From assembly GCA_031359995.1 (NCBI GenBank), contig JANMAT010000094.1, positions 10,438 through 74,437 of the forward strand: a stretch of 64,000 nucleotides of DNA, given 5' to 3'. The notes under the pieces are model-generated. The model saw nothing but the letters and a program-made list of their open reading frames with translations. It did no database searches and was not told the origin of the DNA. Made by a program: the position numbers and the translations under genes. The DNA is from JANMAT01 sp031359995. Lineage in GTDB: Bacteria > Actinomycetota > Acidimicrobiia > Acidimicrobiales > Ilumatobacteraceae. Positions 24,950 through 37,644 of this stretch are shown here, in pieces; the first letter of the stretch is position 1, and the number at the start of each line of letters is the position of its first letter.

Positions 24950-25318
24950 ATGGCACCGGTGCCCACCGCTCAGCTCGACACGAGCCAGCTGCTCAAGGGC
25001 GTGCTCGACGCGCTCGTGCTGGCGGCGCTGCGTGACGCCGACGGGTACGGCTACGACGTCGTGCGGCGCCTGCGCCGGGGCGGCCTGGCCGACATCGGCG
25101 ACGCGTCCGTCTACGGCACGCTGCGCCGGCTGTTCAGCGAGGGCCTGCTCAGCTCGTACATGGTGCCCTCCGACGAGGGGCCGCACCGCAAGTACTACGG
25201 GCTCACCACCGCCGGCCGCAAGGCCCTCGACGCCCACCACACCGGCTGGCTCGCCTTCAGCGCCACCGTGGCGGCGATCCTCGACGGCGAGGGCCTGGCC
25301 GGGAGCGACAGCGAATGA
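24950..25318 (+). CDS. PadR-family transcriptional regulator
   Basis: 122 aa winged helix: 'LLKGVLDALVLAALRDADGY' then 'GYDVVRRLRR', the recognition helix region 'ASVYGTLRRLFSEGLLSS' and the wing 'PHRKYYGLTTAGRKAL'. This is the classic short PadR architecture, dimerising through a C-terminal helix. Its stop overlaps the next gene by 4 bases (ATGA). PadR regulators are commonly paired with HAAS-domain membrane proteins, as here, so the partner rather than a free small molecule probably controls it. Confidence 0.9.
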   Translation: MAPVPTAQLDTSQLLKGVLDALVLAALRDADGYGYDVVRRLRRGGLADIGDASVYGTLRRLFSEGLLSSYMVPSDEGPHRKYYGLTTAGRKALDAHHTGWLAFSATVAAILDGEGLAGSDSE

Positions 25319-26217
25319 CCACCGATGCGGGGGACGCCATGACGACCACCACGACCACCTATGCCGACGCCGTGCGCCGGGCGCTCGACGACCTGCCCGC
25401 GGCGCGCTACCTGGAACTGGTCGACGGGCTCGACGAGCACCTCGCCGAGGTCCAGGCCGACGGCGGCGCGTCGCTGGCCGACGTGCTCGGTCCGCCCGAT
25501 GCCTACGCCGCCGACCTGCGGGCCTCGGCCGGCCTCCCGCCCCGCGGCGCGGGGGCCGGCGCGCCGCTGCCGCCCCCGGTCGCATCGACGCGCCGGGCCC
25601 GGCCTGCCATCGACCGCGGCGGCGTCGCCCGTGTCGCCCTCGTGGTCATCGCCGTCGTCCTCGCCTGGCGGATGCTGTCGGCCAAGCAGATCCCCACCGT
25701 GGCGCTCGCGCTCCTGGTGGCCGGCGTGCTCGGCGCGACCTGGCTCGTGCGTCGTCTGTTGCGCGCCGCTGCGCTGGGCGAGGTGGCCCACCGCCGCGCC
25801 AGCGTCGGGGTGACGGTGGGCGGCCTCGTCGTCGCCGCATGCCTGGGCAGCATGGCGAACGGCAGATCTCCATCGAACGTCGTCGGGTATCCGCCCGGCG
25901 TGACCACCTTTGCGACGGTGCCGTACCAGCCGATCACGCTCCCCGACTTCCGGGGCATGACGGTGGCCGATGCCCAGCGGACGGCAGCACAGATCGGCAT
26001 TCCGCTCGAGCTCCGCCCGAGCGGACCCGAGGGCGCCATCGTGCTCGACCAGAGCCCGCCGCCCGACATGAACGTCGGACCGGGCCAGGTGGTCACCCTG
26101 CTGGTCGGCGCCGGCCCCATGACGGAGGCGCCACCCTTCGCGATCACGACCACCATCGCCCTGCCGCCAACGACCTCGCCGCCGGTCGCGGCCACGACCA
26201 CGCCCGCGGGCGGCTGA
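25315..26217 (+). CDS. HAAS-domain membrane protein with extracytoplasmic PASTA domain
   Basis: 300 aa. An N-terminal cytoplasmic HAAS/DUF1700-like domain (about 16-75: 'RRALDDLPAARYLELVDGLD', 'EHLAEV', 'LGPPDAYAADLRASAGLP') is followed by three hydrophobic segments (about 104-120, 127-145, 162-179) and a single PASTA domain (about 207-266: 'LPDFRGMTVADAQRTA', 'VLDQSPPPDMNVGPGQVV'). The tail is Thr/Pro-rich. HAAS domains signal to the PadR encoded next to them; PASTA domains bind muropeptides or beta-lactams in serine/threonine kinases. The combination suggests a cell-wall sensor that transmits to the co-translated PadR. That function is inferred. Confidence 0.8.
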   Translation: MTTDAGDAMTTTTTTYADAVRRALDDLPAARYLELVDGLDEHLAEVQADGGASLADVLGPPDAYAADLRASAGLPPRGAGAGAPLPPPVASTRRARPAIDRGGVARVALVVIAVVLAWRMLSAKQIPTVALALLVAGVLGATWLVRRLLRAAALGEVAHRRASVGVTVGGLVVAACLGSMANGRSPSNVVGYPPGVTTFATVPYQPITLPDFRGMTVADAQRTAAQIGIPLELRPSGPEGAIVLDQSPPPDMNVGPGQVVTLLVGAGPMTEAPPFAITTTIALPPTTSPPVAATTTPAGG

Positions 26218-26327
26218 CCGGTCCCGTCCGTCGCACAGGGCCGCCAGACGGACGCATGTGTCCTCGACGCGGCCGGGATGCCGTGCTCGGCCGCCCAGGT
26301 CAGGCGCCGCCCGCAGCGCGGGCGCGG

Positions 26328-29182
<2,855 letters not shown>

Positions 29183-29239
29183 CTGAACAGTCTGTCAAAG
29201 CTGGACGGGGGCGGCTCGGAGTGGCGCGGTCGCGGCCTC

Positions 29240-29245
29240 TAGGGT
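29240..29245 (+). promoter_or_regulatory. -10 box of the beta-propeller lipoprotein gene
   Basis: TAGGGT ends 8 nt before the GTG at 29254. Confidence 0.55.
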
Positions 29246-29253
29246 GTCGCCCC

Positions 29254-30657
29254 GTGCCCGCCGCCGCCCGTCAGCCTCCGTTCAGTTCGCGCGCCCGGCG
29301 GCGCCCGGTGCACCGGGTGCGGGCACTCGTGGCCTTGGCACTGGTGGCCGCCTGCTCGTCGAGCGTGTCGTCGCTGGGCCCCTCGAGCACGGGCGGGACG
29401 TCGGGCCCTACGAGCACGGTCGACACCGCCACGACCACGACCCACGGCGACGACCACGCGACCCCCACGACCACGCCCGCCGGCGCCACCAGCGTGGCGG
29501 CCACGACCACGACGGTGGACGCGGCGAGCACCACCACGGCGCTCGGCCCGGTCAAGACCATCGACGGCATGCCGGCTGTGCCCGACCCGTCCAACATCTA
29601 CTCCGAGGCCGGCGCCGGGAAGATGAACCCGGTCACCGGCACCGCCAAACGCTACGTGTACGTGCCGTCCAACACCGCCGGCAGCGTCACCGTGATCGAC
29701 CAGGACACCTACGAGATCGTGCGCACCTTCGGCACGGGCGGCAAGCTCGTGCAGCACGTGGTTCCCGACTACGACATGACCACGCTGTACGCCAACGTGA
29801 GCGGCAGCAACTTCCTGCGCCCCATCGATCCGGTCACGGGCGAGCCCACCGCCGACCGCATCCCCGTGGCCGCGCCGTACAACCTGTACTGGACGCCCGA
29901 CGGCACGCGGGCGATCGTGATGGCCGAACGCCTCGACCGCATCGACTTCTACGACCGCACGACCTGGCAGCCGATCAAGCAGCTGAAGGTGCCGTGCCAG
30001 TCGCAGTTCCGCGACATCAGCTTCGGTGGGGTGAACCACGCCGACTGGTCGAGCGACGGCCGCTACTTCCTGGCCACGTGCGAGTTCGCCGGCAAGATGA
30101 TCAAGATCGACACCACGACGATGCAGGTCGTGGCCGAGCTGTTGCTGCCCGGAGAGATGAGGGCCATGCCCCAGGACGTGCGCACGCCCGACGGCCACAC
30201 GTTCTACGTCGCCGACATGATGAACGGCGGCGTGTGGGTGATCGACGGCGACACCATGGCGATCACCACGCGCATCGCCACCGGCGTGGGCGCCCACGGC
30301 ATCTACCCGAGCCGCGACGGCCGCCGGCTCTACGTCGCCAACCGTGGCCGTACGAAGGGCGGCGAGGGCCGCCGGTCGCGCCCGGGCGATGGCTCGGTGT
30401 CGGTGATCGACTGGAAGACCAACACCGTGGGCGCCACGTGGCCGATCGACGGCGGTGGCTCCCCCGACATGGGTGGCGTGTCGGCCGATGGCACGAAGCT
30501 GTGGCTGTCGGGGCGCTACGACAGCGAGGTCTACGTGTTCGACACCACCTCGGGCGCGCTCGTGCGGCGCATCGCCGTGCCGTCGTCGCCCCACGGGCTG
30601 TGCGTGTGGCCCCAGCCCGGCCGCTATGCGCTGGGCCACACCGGCAACACGCGCTGA
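29254..30657 (+). CDS. Secreted lipoprotein with YVTN-type beta-propeller
   Basis: 467 aa from GTG at 29254, which places a basic stretch right before a hydrophobic signal and the lipobox 'LVAACSSS'. A Ser/Thr-rich linker (about 40-105) leads to a propeller whose blades show 'YVPSNTAGSVTVIDQDTYEI', 'FYVADMMNGGVWVIDGDTM', 'LYVANRGR', 'GDGSVSVIDWKTN' and 'VYVFDTTSGALVR'. Such propellers bind partners or surface polymers; no catalytic residues are evident. The frame from 29221 is open but would bury the signal. It is divergent from the PLP enzyme operon. Confidence 0.85.
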   Translation: MPAAARQPPFSSRARRRPVHRVRALVALALVAACSSSVSSLGPSSTGGTSGPTSTVDTATTTTHGDDHATPTTTPAGATSVAATTTTVDAASTTTALGPVKTIDGMPAVPDPSNIYSEAGAGKMNPVTGTAKRYVYVPSNTAGSVTVIDQDTYEIVRTFGTGGKLVQHVVPDYDMTTLYANVSGSNFLRPIDPVTGEPTADRIPVAAPYNLYWTPDGTRAIVMAERLDRIDFYDRTTWQPIKQLKVPCQSQFRDISFGGVNHADWSSDGRYFLATCEFAGKMIKIDTTTMQVVAELLLPGEMRAMPQDVRTPDGHTFYVADMMNGGVWVIDGDTMAITTRIATGVGAHGIYPSRDGRRLYVANRGRTKGGEGRRSRPGDGSVSVIDWKTNTVGATWPIDGGGSPDMGGVSADGTKLWLSGRYDSEVYVFDTTSGALVRRIAVPSSPHGLCVWPQPGRYALGHTGNTR

Positions 30658-30695
30658 CCCCACCGTCGCGCGGTCACGACGCCGGCGGCACGGCG

Positions 30696-30701
30696 TAGCG
30701 T
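30696..30701 (+). promoter_or_regulatory. -10 box upstream of a leader ORF
   Basis: TAGCGT ends 7 nt before a GTG at 30709, not before the membrane-protein start at 30783. Confidence 0.45.
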
Positions 30702-30708
30702 GGGAGGC

Positions 30709-30786
30709 GTGGAGCCCACCGCACCACGCCCCGGAGGTACGCGTCACCGAAGGGTGCACGGCGTGAGCTGCGGAGCGATCCGATGA
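30709..30786 (+). CDS. Possible 25-codon leader peptide coupled to the membrane protein
   Basis: GTG at 30709 opens a 25-residue frame, rich in Arg/Pro/Gly, whose TGA (30784-30786) overlaps the ATG of the next gene in an ATGA junction. The -10 box 7 nt upstream fits the leaderless pattern, so ribosomes may load here and re-initiate at 30783. The peptide has no known relatives that I recall. It may simply be a chance frame in the 5' leader. Confidence 0.35.
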   Translation: MEPTAPRPGGTRHRRVHGVSCGAIR

Positions 30787-32360
30787 CCGTGCCGCTCGCG
30801 CGGCCGTCGCGGCGCGCCGCGTGGGTCGACGGCCTGACCGCTCCGGTGGTGGCCGGCGCCCTGGCCCTCGTGGCCGCACTGGCCCACTGGCGCGGAGCCG
30901 ACGCGCCCAACTACCTGTTCCGCTTCGAGCTGTTCAAGCGGGCCGGGTTCACCCTCTGGAACGTCTCGTGGTACGCGGGGCATCACACGCCGGGCTACAG
31001 CGTGCTGTTGCCTCCACTGATGGCGCTGGGCGGTCCGGCCGTCGTCGGCGTCGGCGCGTCGGTGCTGGCGGCCGCCGCGTTCGATCGCGTGCTGCGCTCC
31101 CTGCCGGGCACCACCAACCGTCGCCGGATCGTGGCGTCGCTGGTGTTCGCCGCCAGTACGTGCACGAACCTGGCGGTCGGGCGCCTGGCCTTCGCCGTCG
31201 GGCTGGCGCTGGCCCTCTCCGCTGCCATGGCCGGCCAGCGCGGCCACCGGCTCCTCGCGCTCGTGCTGAGCCCGTTGGCCACCCTGGCCAGCCCGGTCGC
31301 CGGCGTGTTCCTGGCCATCGGGTGGGTGGCGTGGTGGGCGGTGCGGCGCTCGTGGTGGCCCGTGGTGTGGGCGTTCGCCGCGCTGGCACCGGCCGCCGTC
31401 GTGGCCGTGGCGTTCCCCGAGGGTGGCACGTTCCCGTTCCGGTGGCTCGCCCTGGTGACGCTCCTCGCCCTGGGTGTCCTCGCCATGGTCGCGCTCCCGA
31501 GCGAGGCCAGCGTGGTGCGGGTCGGAGTCGCGGTGTACCTGCTGGCGTGCATCGGCACCTTCATCGTGCCCAACCCGCTCGGCGCCAACATCACCCGCCT
31601 CGGCATGTACGGCGCGGCACCGCTGTTCGTCGCCTCGGCCCGGCTGTCGCGGCGCTGGCTCGTACCGGTCGTGGTGGTGCTCGTCTGGTGGCAGTGGTCG
31701 CCGGCGATCGACAGCATCGTGCGATCGGGCCACGACCCGTCCACGTCGTCGGCCTACTACAGCGATCTCGTCGGCTTCCTGCAGGAACGCACGCCGTCGC
31801 TGGAGCGCATCGAGATCCCGTTCACCCGCCGGCACTTCGAGGCGGCCTACGTCGCCCCCGTCGTGCCGCTGGCCCGGGGCTGGGAACGTCAGCTCGACAT
31901 GAAGTCGAACCCGCTCTTCTACGAGCCCGCCTTCGATGCCGCCACGTACCACCGCTGGCTCGACGAGACCGGCGTGCAGCTCGTCGCCCTGCCCGACGTC
32001 GAGCTCGACGCGTCCGCACGGCAGGAGGCGGCGATCGTCCGCTCGATGCCGCCGTTCCTGCGCCCCGTGTGGAGCGACCCGCACTGGCAGGTGTTCGAGG
32101 TGGTCGGCTCCACCGGCCTGGTCACCGGGCCGGCCACGGTGTTCGCCCAGAACGTGGACTCGATCACGCTCGACGCCACCGGCCCGGGCGAGGTGCTCGT
32201 GCGCGAGCACTGGACGAACTACTGGACGATCGACGGGCCCGCGTGCGTGCAACCGAGCCACCTCGACGACTGGGTCCACATCACCGTGGAGGCCCCCGGG
32301 CGGCTGCTGCTGCGGCCCACGCTGAGCGGTCCGCGCGCCCGCTGCGACCAACCGGCCTGA
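30783..32360 (+). CDS. Polytopic membrane protein, GT-C-like, unknown
   Basis: 525 aa. About ten hydrophobic helices in the first 320 residues include an early loop 'RGADAPNYLFRFELFKRAGF' with the acidic residue expected in the first extracytoplasmic loop of GT-C glycosyltransferases. A soluble domain of about 200 residues follows ('YAPVV'-type strands, 'WTNYWTIDGPACVQ'). The ATG at 30783 has GGAG 7 bases upstream. Overall layout is similar to the 587-aa protein at 44381-46144. Function could be transfer of a lipid-linked sugar or transport; no diagnostic motif allows a choice. Confidence 0.7.
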   Translation: MTVPLARPSRRAAWVDGLTAPVVAGALALVAALAHWRGADAPNYLFRFELFKRAGFTLWNVSWYAGHHTPGYSVLLPPLMALGGPAVVGVGASVLAAAAFDRVLRSLPGTTNRRRIVASLVFAASTCTNLAVGRLAFAVGLALALSAAMAGQRGHRLLALVLSPLATLASPVAGVFLAIGWVAWWAVRRSWWPVVWAFAALAPAAVVAVAFPEGGTFPFRWLALVTLLALGVLAMVALPSEASVVRVGVAVYLLACIGTFIVPNPLGANITRLGMYGAAPLFVASARLSRRWLVPVVVVLVWWQWSPAIDSIVRSGHDPSTSSAYYSDLVGFLQERTPSLERIEIPFTRRHFEAAYVAPVVPLARGWERQLDMKSNPLFYEPAFDAATYHRWLDETGVQLVALPDVELDASARQEAAIVRSMPPFLRPVWSDPHWQVFEVVGSTGLVTGPATVFAQNVDSITLDATGPGEVLVREHWTNYWTIDGPACVQPSHLDDWVHITVEAPGRLLLRPTLSGPRARCDQPA

Positions 32361-32462
32361 CCCGATCGGTCAGGAGTTCGTCTGCTTCGCGCCCGGTTGT
32401 GGCGAACCTCGTGCGCGCCGTCCGACTGAGCGGGAGGACACGAAGCGGCGAGAGGTGCAGCC

Positions 32463-34481
<2,019 letters not shown>

Positions 34482-34578
34482 CGGGCCGACGCACGCCGGA
34501 CAGGCCGCGCCCTGGCTCCTGGCACCGAGCGGATCGGCGCCGTCCTCCGTCCTGGACACGACAGTCCGTGGTGCGGAC

Positions 34579-34584
34579 TAGGGT
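34579..34584 (+). promoter_or_regulatory. -10 box of the Baeyer-Villiger monooxygenase gene
   Basis: TAGGGT about 48 nt before the chosen ATG. In contrast to most genes here, the transcript would carry a 5' leader of about 40 nt with a Shine-Dalgarno AAGGGAG (34619-34625). Confidence 0.45.
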
Positions 34585-34632
34585 CGTGTGCAGTCGTCGG
34601 CTGGGGGGCCTGGACGGCGAAGGGAGTACGTG

Positions 34633-36441
34633 ATGGCACGTGACGATCGGGCACACCCACGGACCTTTGATCCCGATGCCCTTCGGGAGAAGTACCGCAC
34701 CGAGCGCGACAAGCGCCTTCGGGCTGACGGCAACGAGCAGTACATCAACGTCGTCGACGGCTACGAGCGGTTCGTGAAGGACCCGTTCGTCACCGCCGAG
34801 ATCGAGCGCGCGCCGCGGCGCGACGAGGTCGACGTTGTGATCGTGGGGGGCGGCTTCGGTGGTCTGCTGACTGGTGCCCATCTCCGCAGAGCAGGGGTCG
34901 AGGGGATACGGATCATCGAGAAGGGGGCCGACTTCGGGGGCACCTGGTACTGGAACCGATATCCCGGTGCGCAGTGCGACATCGAGTCGTACATCTACTT
35001 GCCGCTGCTGGAGGAGATCGACTACATACCCAAGGAGAAGTACTCGTTCGGCGATGAGATCCTCGAGTACACGCAGCGACTCGCCAAGACCTTCGATCTC
35101 TATCGCGACGTCTGTTTCCAGACCGGTGTGGTCGGCAACCGCTGGGACGACGACGCGCAGCGCTGGGTGATCACGACGGACCGCGGTGACGAGATGCGCG
35201 CCCGCTTCGTCGTTCTGTCGACAGGGGTGCTCAACCGACCGAAGTTACCTGCGCTCGAGGGCATCGACGACTTCAGAGGTCACAGCTTCCACACGAGCCG
35301 CTGGGACTACGCCTACACCGGCGGCGGACCGAACGGTGATCTCACCGGGCTCCGCGACAAGCGCGTTGGCATCATCGGAACCGGGGCCTCTGCGATCCAG
35401 AGCGTGCCGCACCTCGGAGCGTGCGCGGAGCACCTCTACGTGTTCCAACGCACGCCATCTTCGGTCGACGAGCGAGGCAACCGACCGACCGATCCCGCGT
35501 GGGTGGCGTCGCTCGAGCCCGGATGGCAGGACGAGCGGATCACCAACTTCAACGTGCTCGTCGGCGGCGGCTACCAGGAGGTCGACCTGGTCAATGACGG
35601 GTGGACCGACATCATCACCCGGCTCGCCACCTTCATGCCGAAGCAGGGTGGGGCCGAGGTCTCCCCGGAGCAGGCCGCGTTGGCCACGGAGCTGGCAGAC
35701 TTCGAGAAGATGGAGAGCATCCGGGCTCGCGTCGACAGCGTCGTCGACAGCAAGCAGACGGCAGAGGCGCTCAAGCCGTACTACCGCCAGTTCTGCAAGC
35801 GGCCCTGCTTCCACGACGAGTACCTCCCGACGTACAACTTGCCCAACGTGACGCTCGTCGACACCGACGGCAGGGGCGTCACCCGGATCGTCGAGACCGG
35901 GGTGGTCGTCGGTGACGACACCTACGACGTCGACTGCCTGATCTTCGCATCGGGCTTCGAGGTCGGCACCAGTTGGGCCCGACGTAGCGGGTTTGAGACG
36001 ATCGGACGCCACGGGGTGACCCTCACCGAACGGTGGGCGGACGGCCCCCGCACGTACCACGGGTTCTTGACCCGTGACTTCCCGAACTGCTTCTTGATGG
36101 GACTGACCCAGACCGGGCTCACGCCCAACTTCACCCTCATGCTCCACGAGCAGGCCAAGCACATCGCCTACCTCATCGACCAGACCAACCGCCGTGGGTG
36201 CACTGTGGTGGAGACATCCCAACTGGCGCAGAACGACTGGCAGTCCGAGATGGATCGAATGGCGATGTTCACCCAGGACTTCTTCGAGGCCTGCACGCCC
36301 GGGTACTACAACAACGAGGGGCAGGTCGGCGGGAACACCGGACTGATCGCGTCTGCCTACGGCGGTGGATCAGAGGCGTTCTTCGCGATCATCCGTGCCT
36401 GGCGTGACGCCGGCGATCTGGCCGGACTCGAGCTCTCGTGA
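34633..36441 (+). CDS. Baeyer-Villiger flavin monooxygenase
   Basis: 602 aa. It uses FAD and NADPH to insert oxygen beside a ketone carbonyl, giving esters or lactones. The first Rossmann motif is 'VIVGGGFGGLLTGAHLRRAG' (about 69-88), the second 'GIIGTGASAIQS' (about 246-257). Between them is the Baeyer-Villiger fingerprint F-x-G-x3-H-x3-W at 214-224 ('FRGHSFHTSRW'), and 'GGTWYWNRYPGAQCD' is the usual flavin-contact segment. Start ATG 34633 has a good ribosome binding site. It converges (24 bases) with an operon encoding esterases and a transporter, which fits ketone-to-ester catabolism. Codon use appears less extreme in GC3 than in its neighbours. Confidence 0.93.
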   Translation: MARDDRAHPRTFDPDALREKYRTERDKRLRADGNEQYINVVDGYERFVKDPFVTAEIERAPRRDEVDVVIVGGGFGGLLTGAHLRRAGVEGIRIIEKGADFGGTWYWNRYPGAQCDIESYIYLPLLEEIDYIPKEKYSFGDEILEYTQRLAKTFDLYRDVCFQTGVVGNRWDDDAQRWVITTDRGDEMRARFVVLSTGVLNRPKLPALEGIDDFRGHSFHTSRWDYAYTGGGPNGDLTGLRDKRVGIIGTGASAIQSVPHLGACAEHLYVFQRTPSSVDERGNRPTDPAWVASLEPGWQDERITNFNVLVGGGYQEVDLVNDGWTDIITRLATFMPKQGGAEVSPEQAALATELADFEKMESIRARVDSVVDSKQTAEALKPYYRQFCKRPCFHDEYLPTYNLPNVTLVDTDGRGVTRIVETGVVVGDDTYDVDCLIFASGFEVGTSWARRSGFETIGRHGVTLTERWADGPRTYHGFLTRDFPNCFLMGLTQTGLTPNFTLMLHEQAKHIAYLIDQTNRRGCTVVETSQLAQNDWQSEMDRMAMFTQDFFEACTPGYYNNEGQVGGNTGLIASAYGGGSEAFFAIIRAWRDAGDLAGLELS

Positions 36442-36465
36442 ATGGCCCGGTCCTCTGATCGCGGG

Positions 36466-37605
36466 CTACCGCGCCGCGTATGCCGTGGTGATCAGCGCCT
36501 CCGCGCTGGGCCCCCCGACGATGCCCGGCGCCATCTGGTTCATCATGTAGGAGATCGTCATGCGCCGGTCGATGTCGATGATGATCATCGAGCCTCCCCA
36601 TCCACCCCAGAAGCACACGCGTCCGTCCTGGGGGATGTAGGGAATCGACTCCCGTTGCGCGAGGCCGTAGCCGATCCCGAACCTGAGCGGGACGCCGAGC
36701 ACCAGGTCGGTCCCGTCGGCCTGCACCTCGAAGATGCGGCCGATGGTGGCCGGTGACAGCAGCTGCACACCGCCGACCGAGCCCCCGTTGGCGACCACAG
36801 CCTGGATGCGGGCGACCGATCTCGCGTTGCCGTGGCCGTTGGCTGCACCGATGTCGGCGCGTCGCCACGCCCGGGTGTTCGCGTAGTTCGCGTCGACCGC
36901 AGGCCCTGTGAAGGTCTTGTACGCCGGCGACGTGACGTCCATCGTGCTCATGTCGATCGGCAGCGGTGGTGGTGCGATCACCGGCGAGACCCGCGACTCG
37001 TGGGCTTCAGAAAGCCCGATGTGGAAGTCGGCGTCGAGCGGACCCGCGATCTCCTCGGCGAAGAACCGGGCCAGCGAGCGCCCGGTGATCCGACGCACGA
37101 GCTCACCCACGAGGTGACCCTGATTGAGCGCGTGGTAGCCCGACGCGGCACCCGGCGCCCACCAAGGCGCCTGGGCCGCGAGCATCGAGGTGCTCTTGTC
37201 CCAGTCGTAGATGTCCTCCAGCACGACCGGCTGCTCCCAGCCGCTCACCCCCGAGGTGTGCGACATCAGGTGGCGGACGAGCACGCCCTCCTTGCCGTTC
37301 TGGGCGAACTCGGGCCAGTACCTGCTCACGGGAGCGTCGAGGTCGAGGTCGCCGCGGTCGACGAGCACGAGCGCAGAGAGCGAGGTCATCGTCTTGGTCG
37401 TCGACCAGACGTTGACGAGCGTGTCGCGCTCCCAGGGCTTGGTCCGCTCGACATCGGCCCAACCTCCCCAGAAGTCGGCGACGAGCTCGCCGTCGACGGT
37501 GATCGCGACGGATGCCCCGAGATCATCCCCGCCGTCGAGCGTGCCCGAGAGCACATCGACCATCTTCTCGAACGGGTCGTTGCTGAAACCATGGATCTCG
37601 GCCAC
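36466..37605 (-). CDS. Class C beta-lactamase-like esterase (EstB type)
   Basis: 379 aa serine hydrolase of the penicillin-binding-protein fold. The nucleophile is Ser68 in 'NVWSTTKTMTS' (S-x-x-K), and the second motif Tyr is in 'ASGYHALNQGHLVGELVRR'. 'HTSGVSGWEQP' is the usual loop after the nucleophile. No signal peptide is seen, so it is cytoplasmic, which favours an ester-hydrolysing over an antibiotic-resistance role. GTG at 37605 has AGGAG upstream. It is the last gene of the livK-livHMG-livF-esterase run and converges with the Baeyer-Villiger monooxygenase, whose products are esters. Confidence 0.88.
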   Translation of the reverse strand: MAEIHGFSNDPFEKMVDVLSGTLDGGDDLGASVAITVDGELVADFWGGWADVERTKPWERDTLVNVWSTTKTMTSLSALVLVDRGDLDLDAPVSRYWPEFAQNGKEGVLVRHLMSHTSGVSGWEQPVVLEDIYDWDKSTSMLAAQAPWWAPGAASGYHALNQGHLVGELVRRITGRSLARFFAEEIAGPLDADFHIGLSEAHESRVSPVIAPPPLPIDMSTMDVTSPAYKTFTGPAVDANYANTRAWRRADIGAANGHGNARSVARIQAVVANGGSVGGVQLLSPATIGRIFEVQADGTDLVLGVPLRFGIGYGLAQRESIPYIPQDGRVCFWGGWGGSMIIIDIDRRMTISYMMNQMAPGIVGGPSAEALITTAYAAR

Positions 37606-37644
37606 GTCGGGCTCCTGTCTCGTGATTCGGGGTGGTGGGCGGGG

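Noticed and set aside
36466..37605. Class C beta-lactamase resistance gene
   Set aside because: No signal peptide, EstB-like surroundings of the nucleophile, and context with another esterase and a Baeyer-Villiger enzyme point to ester hydrolysis.
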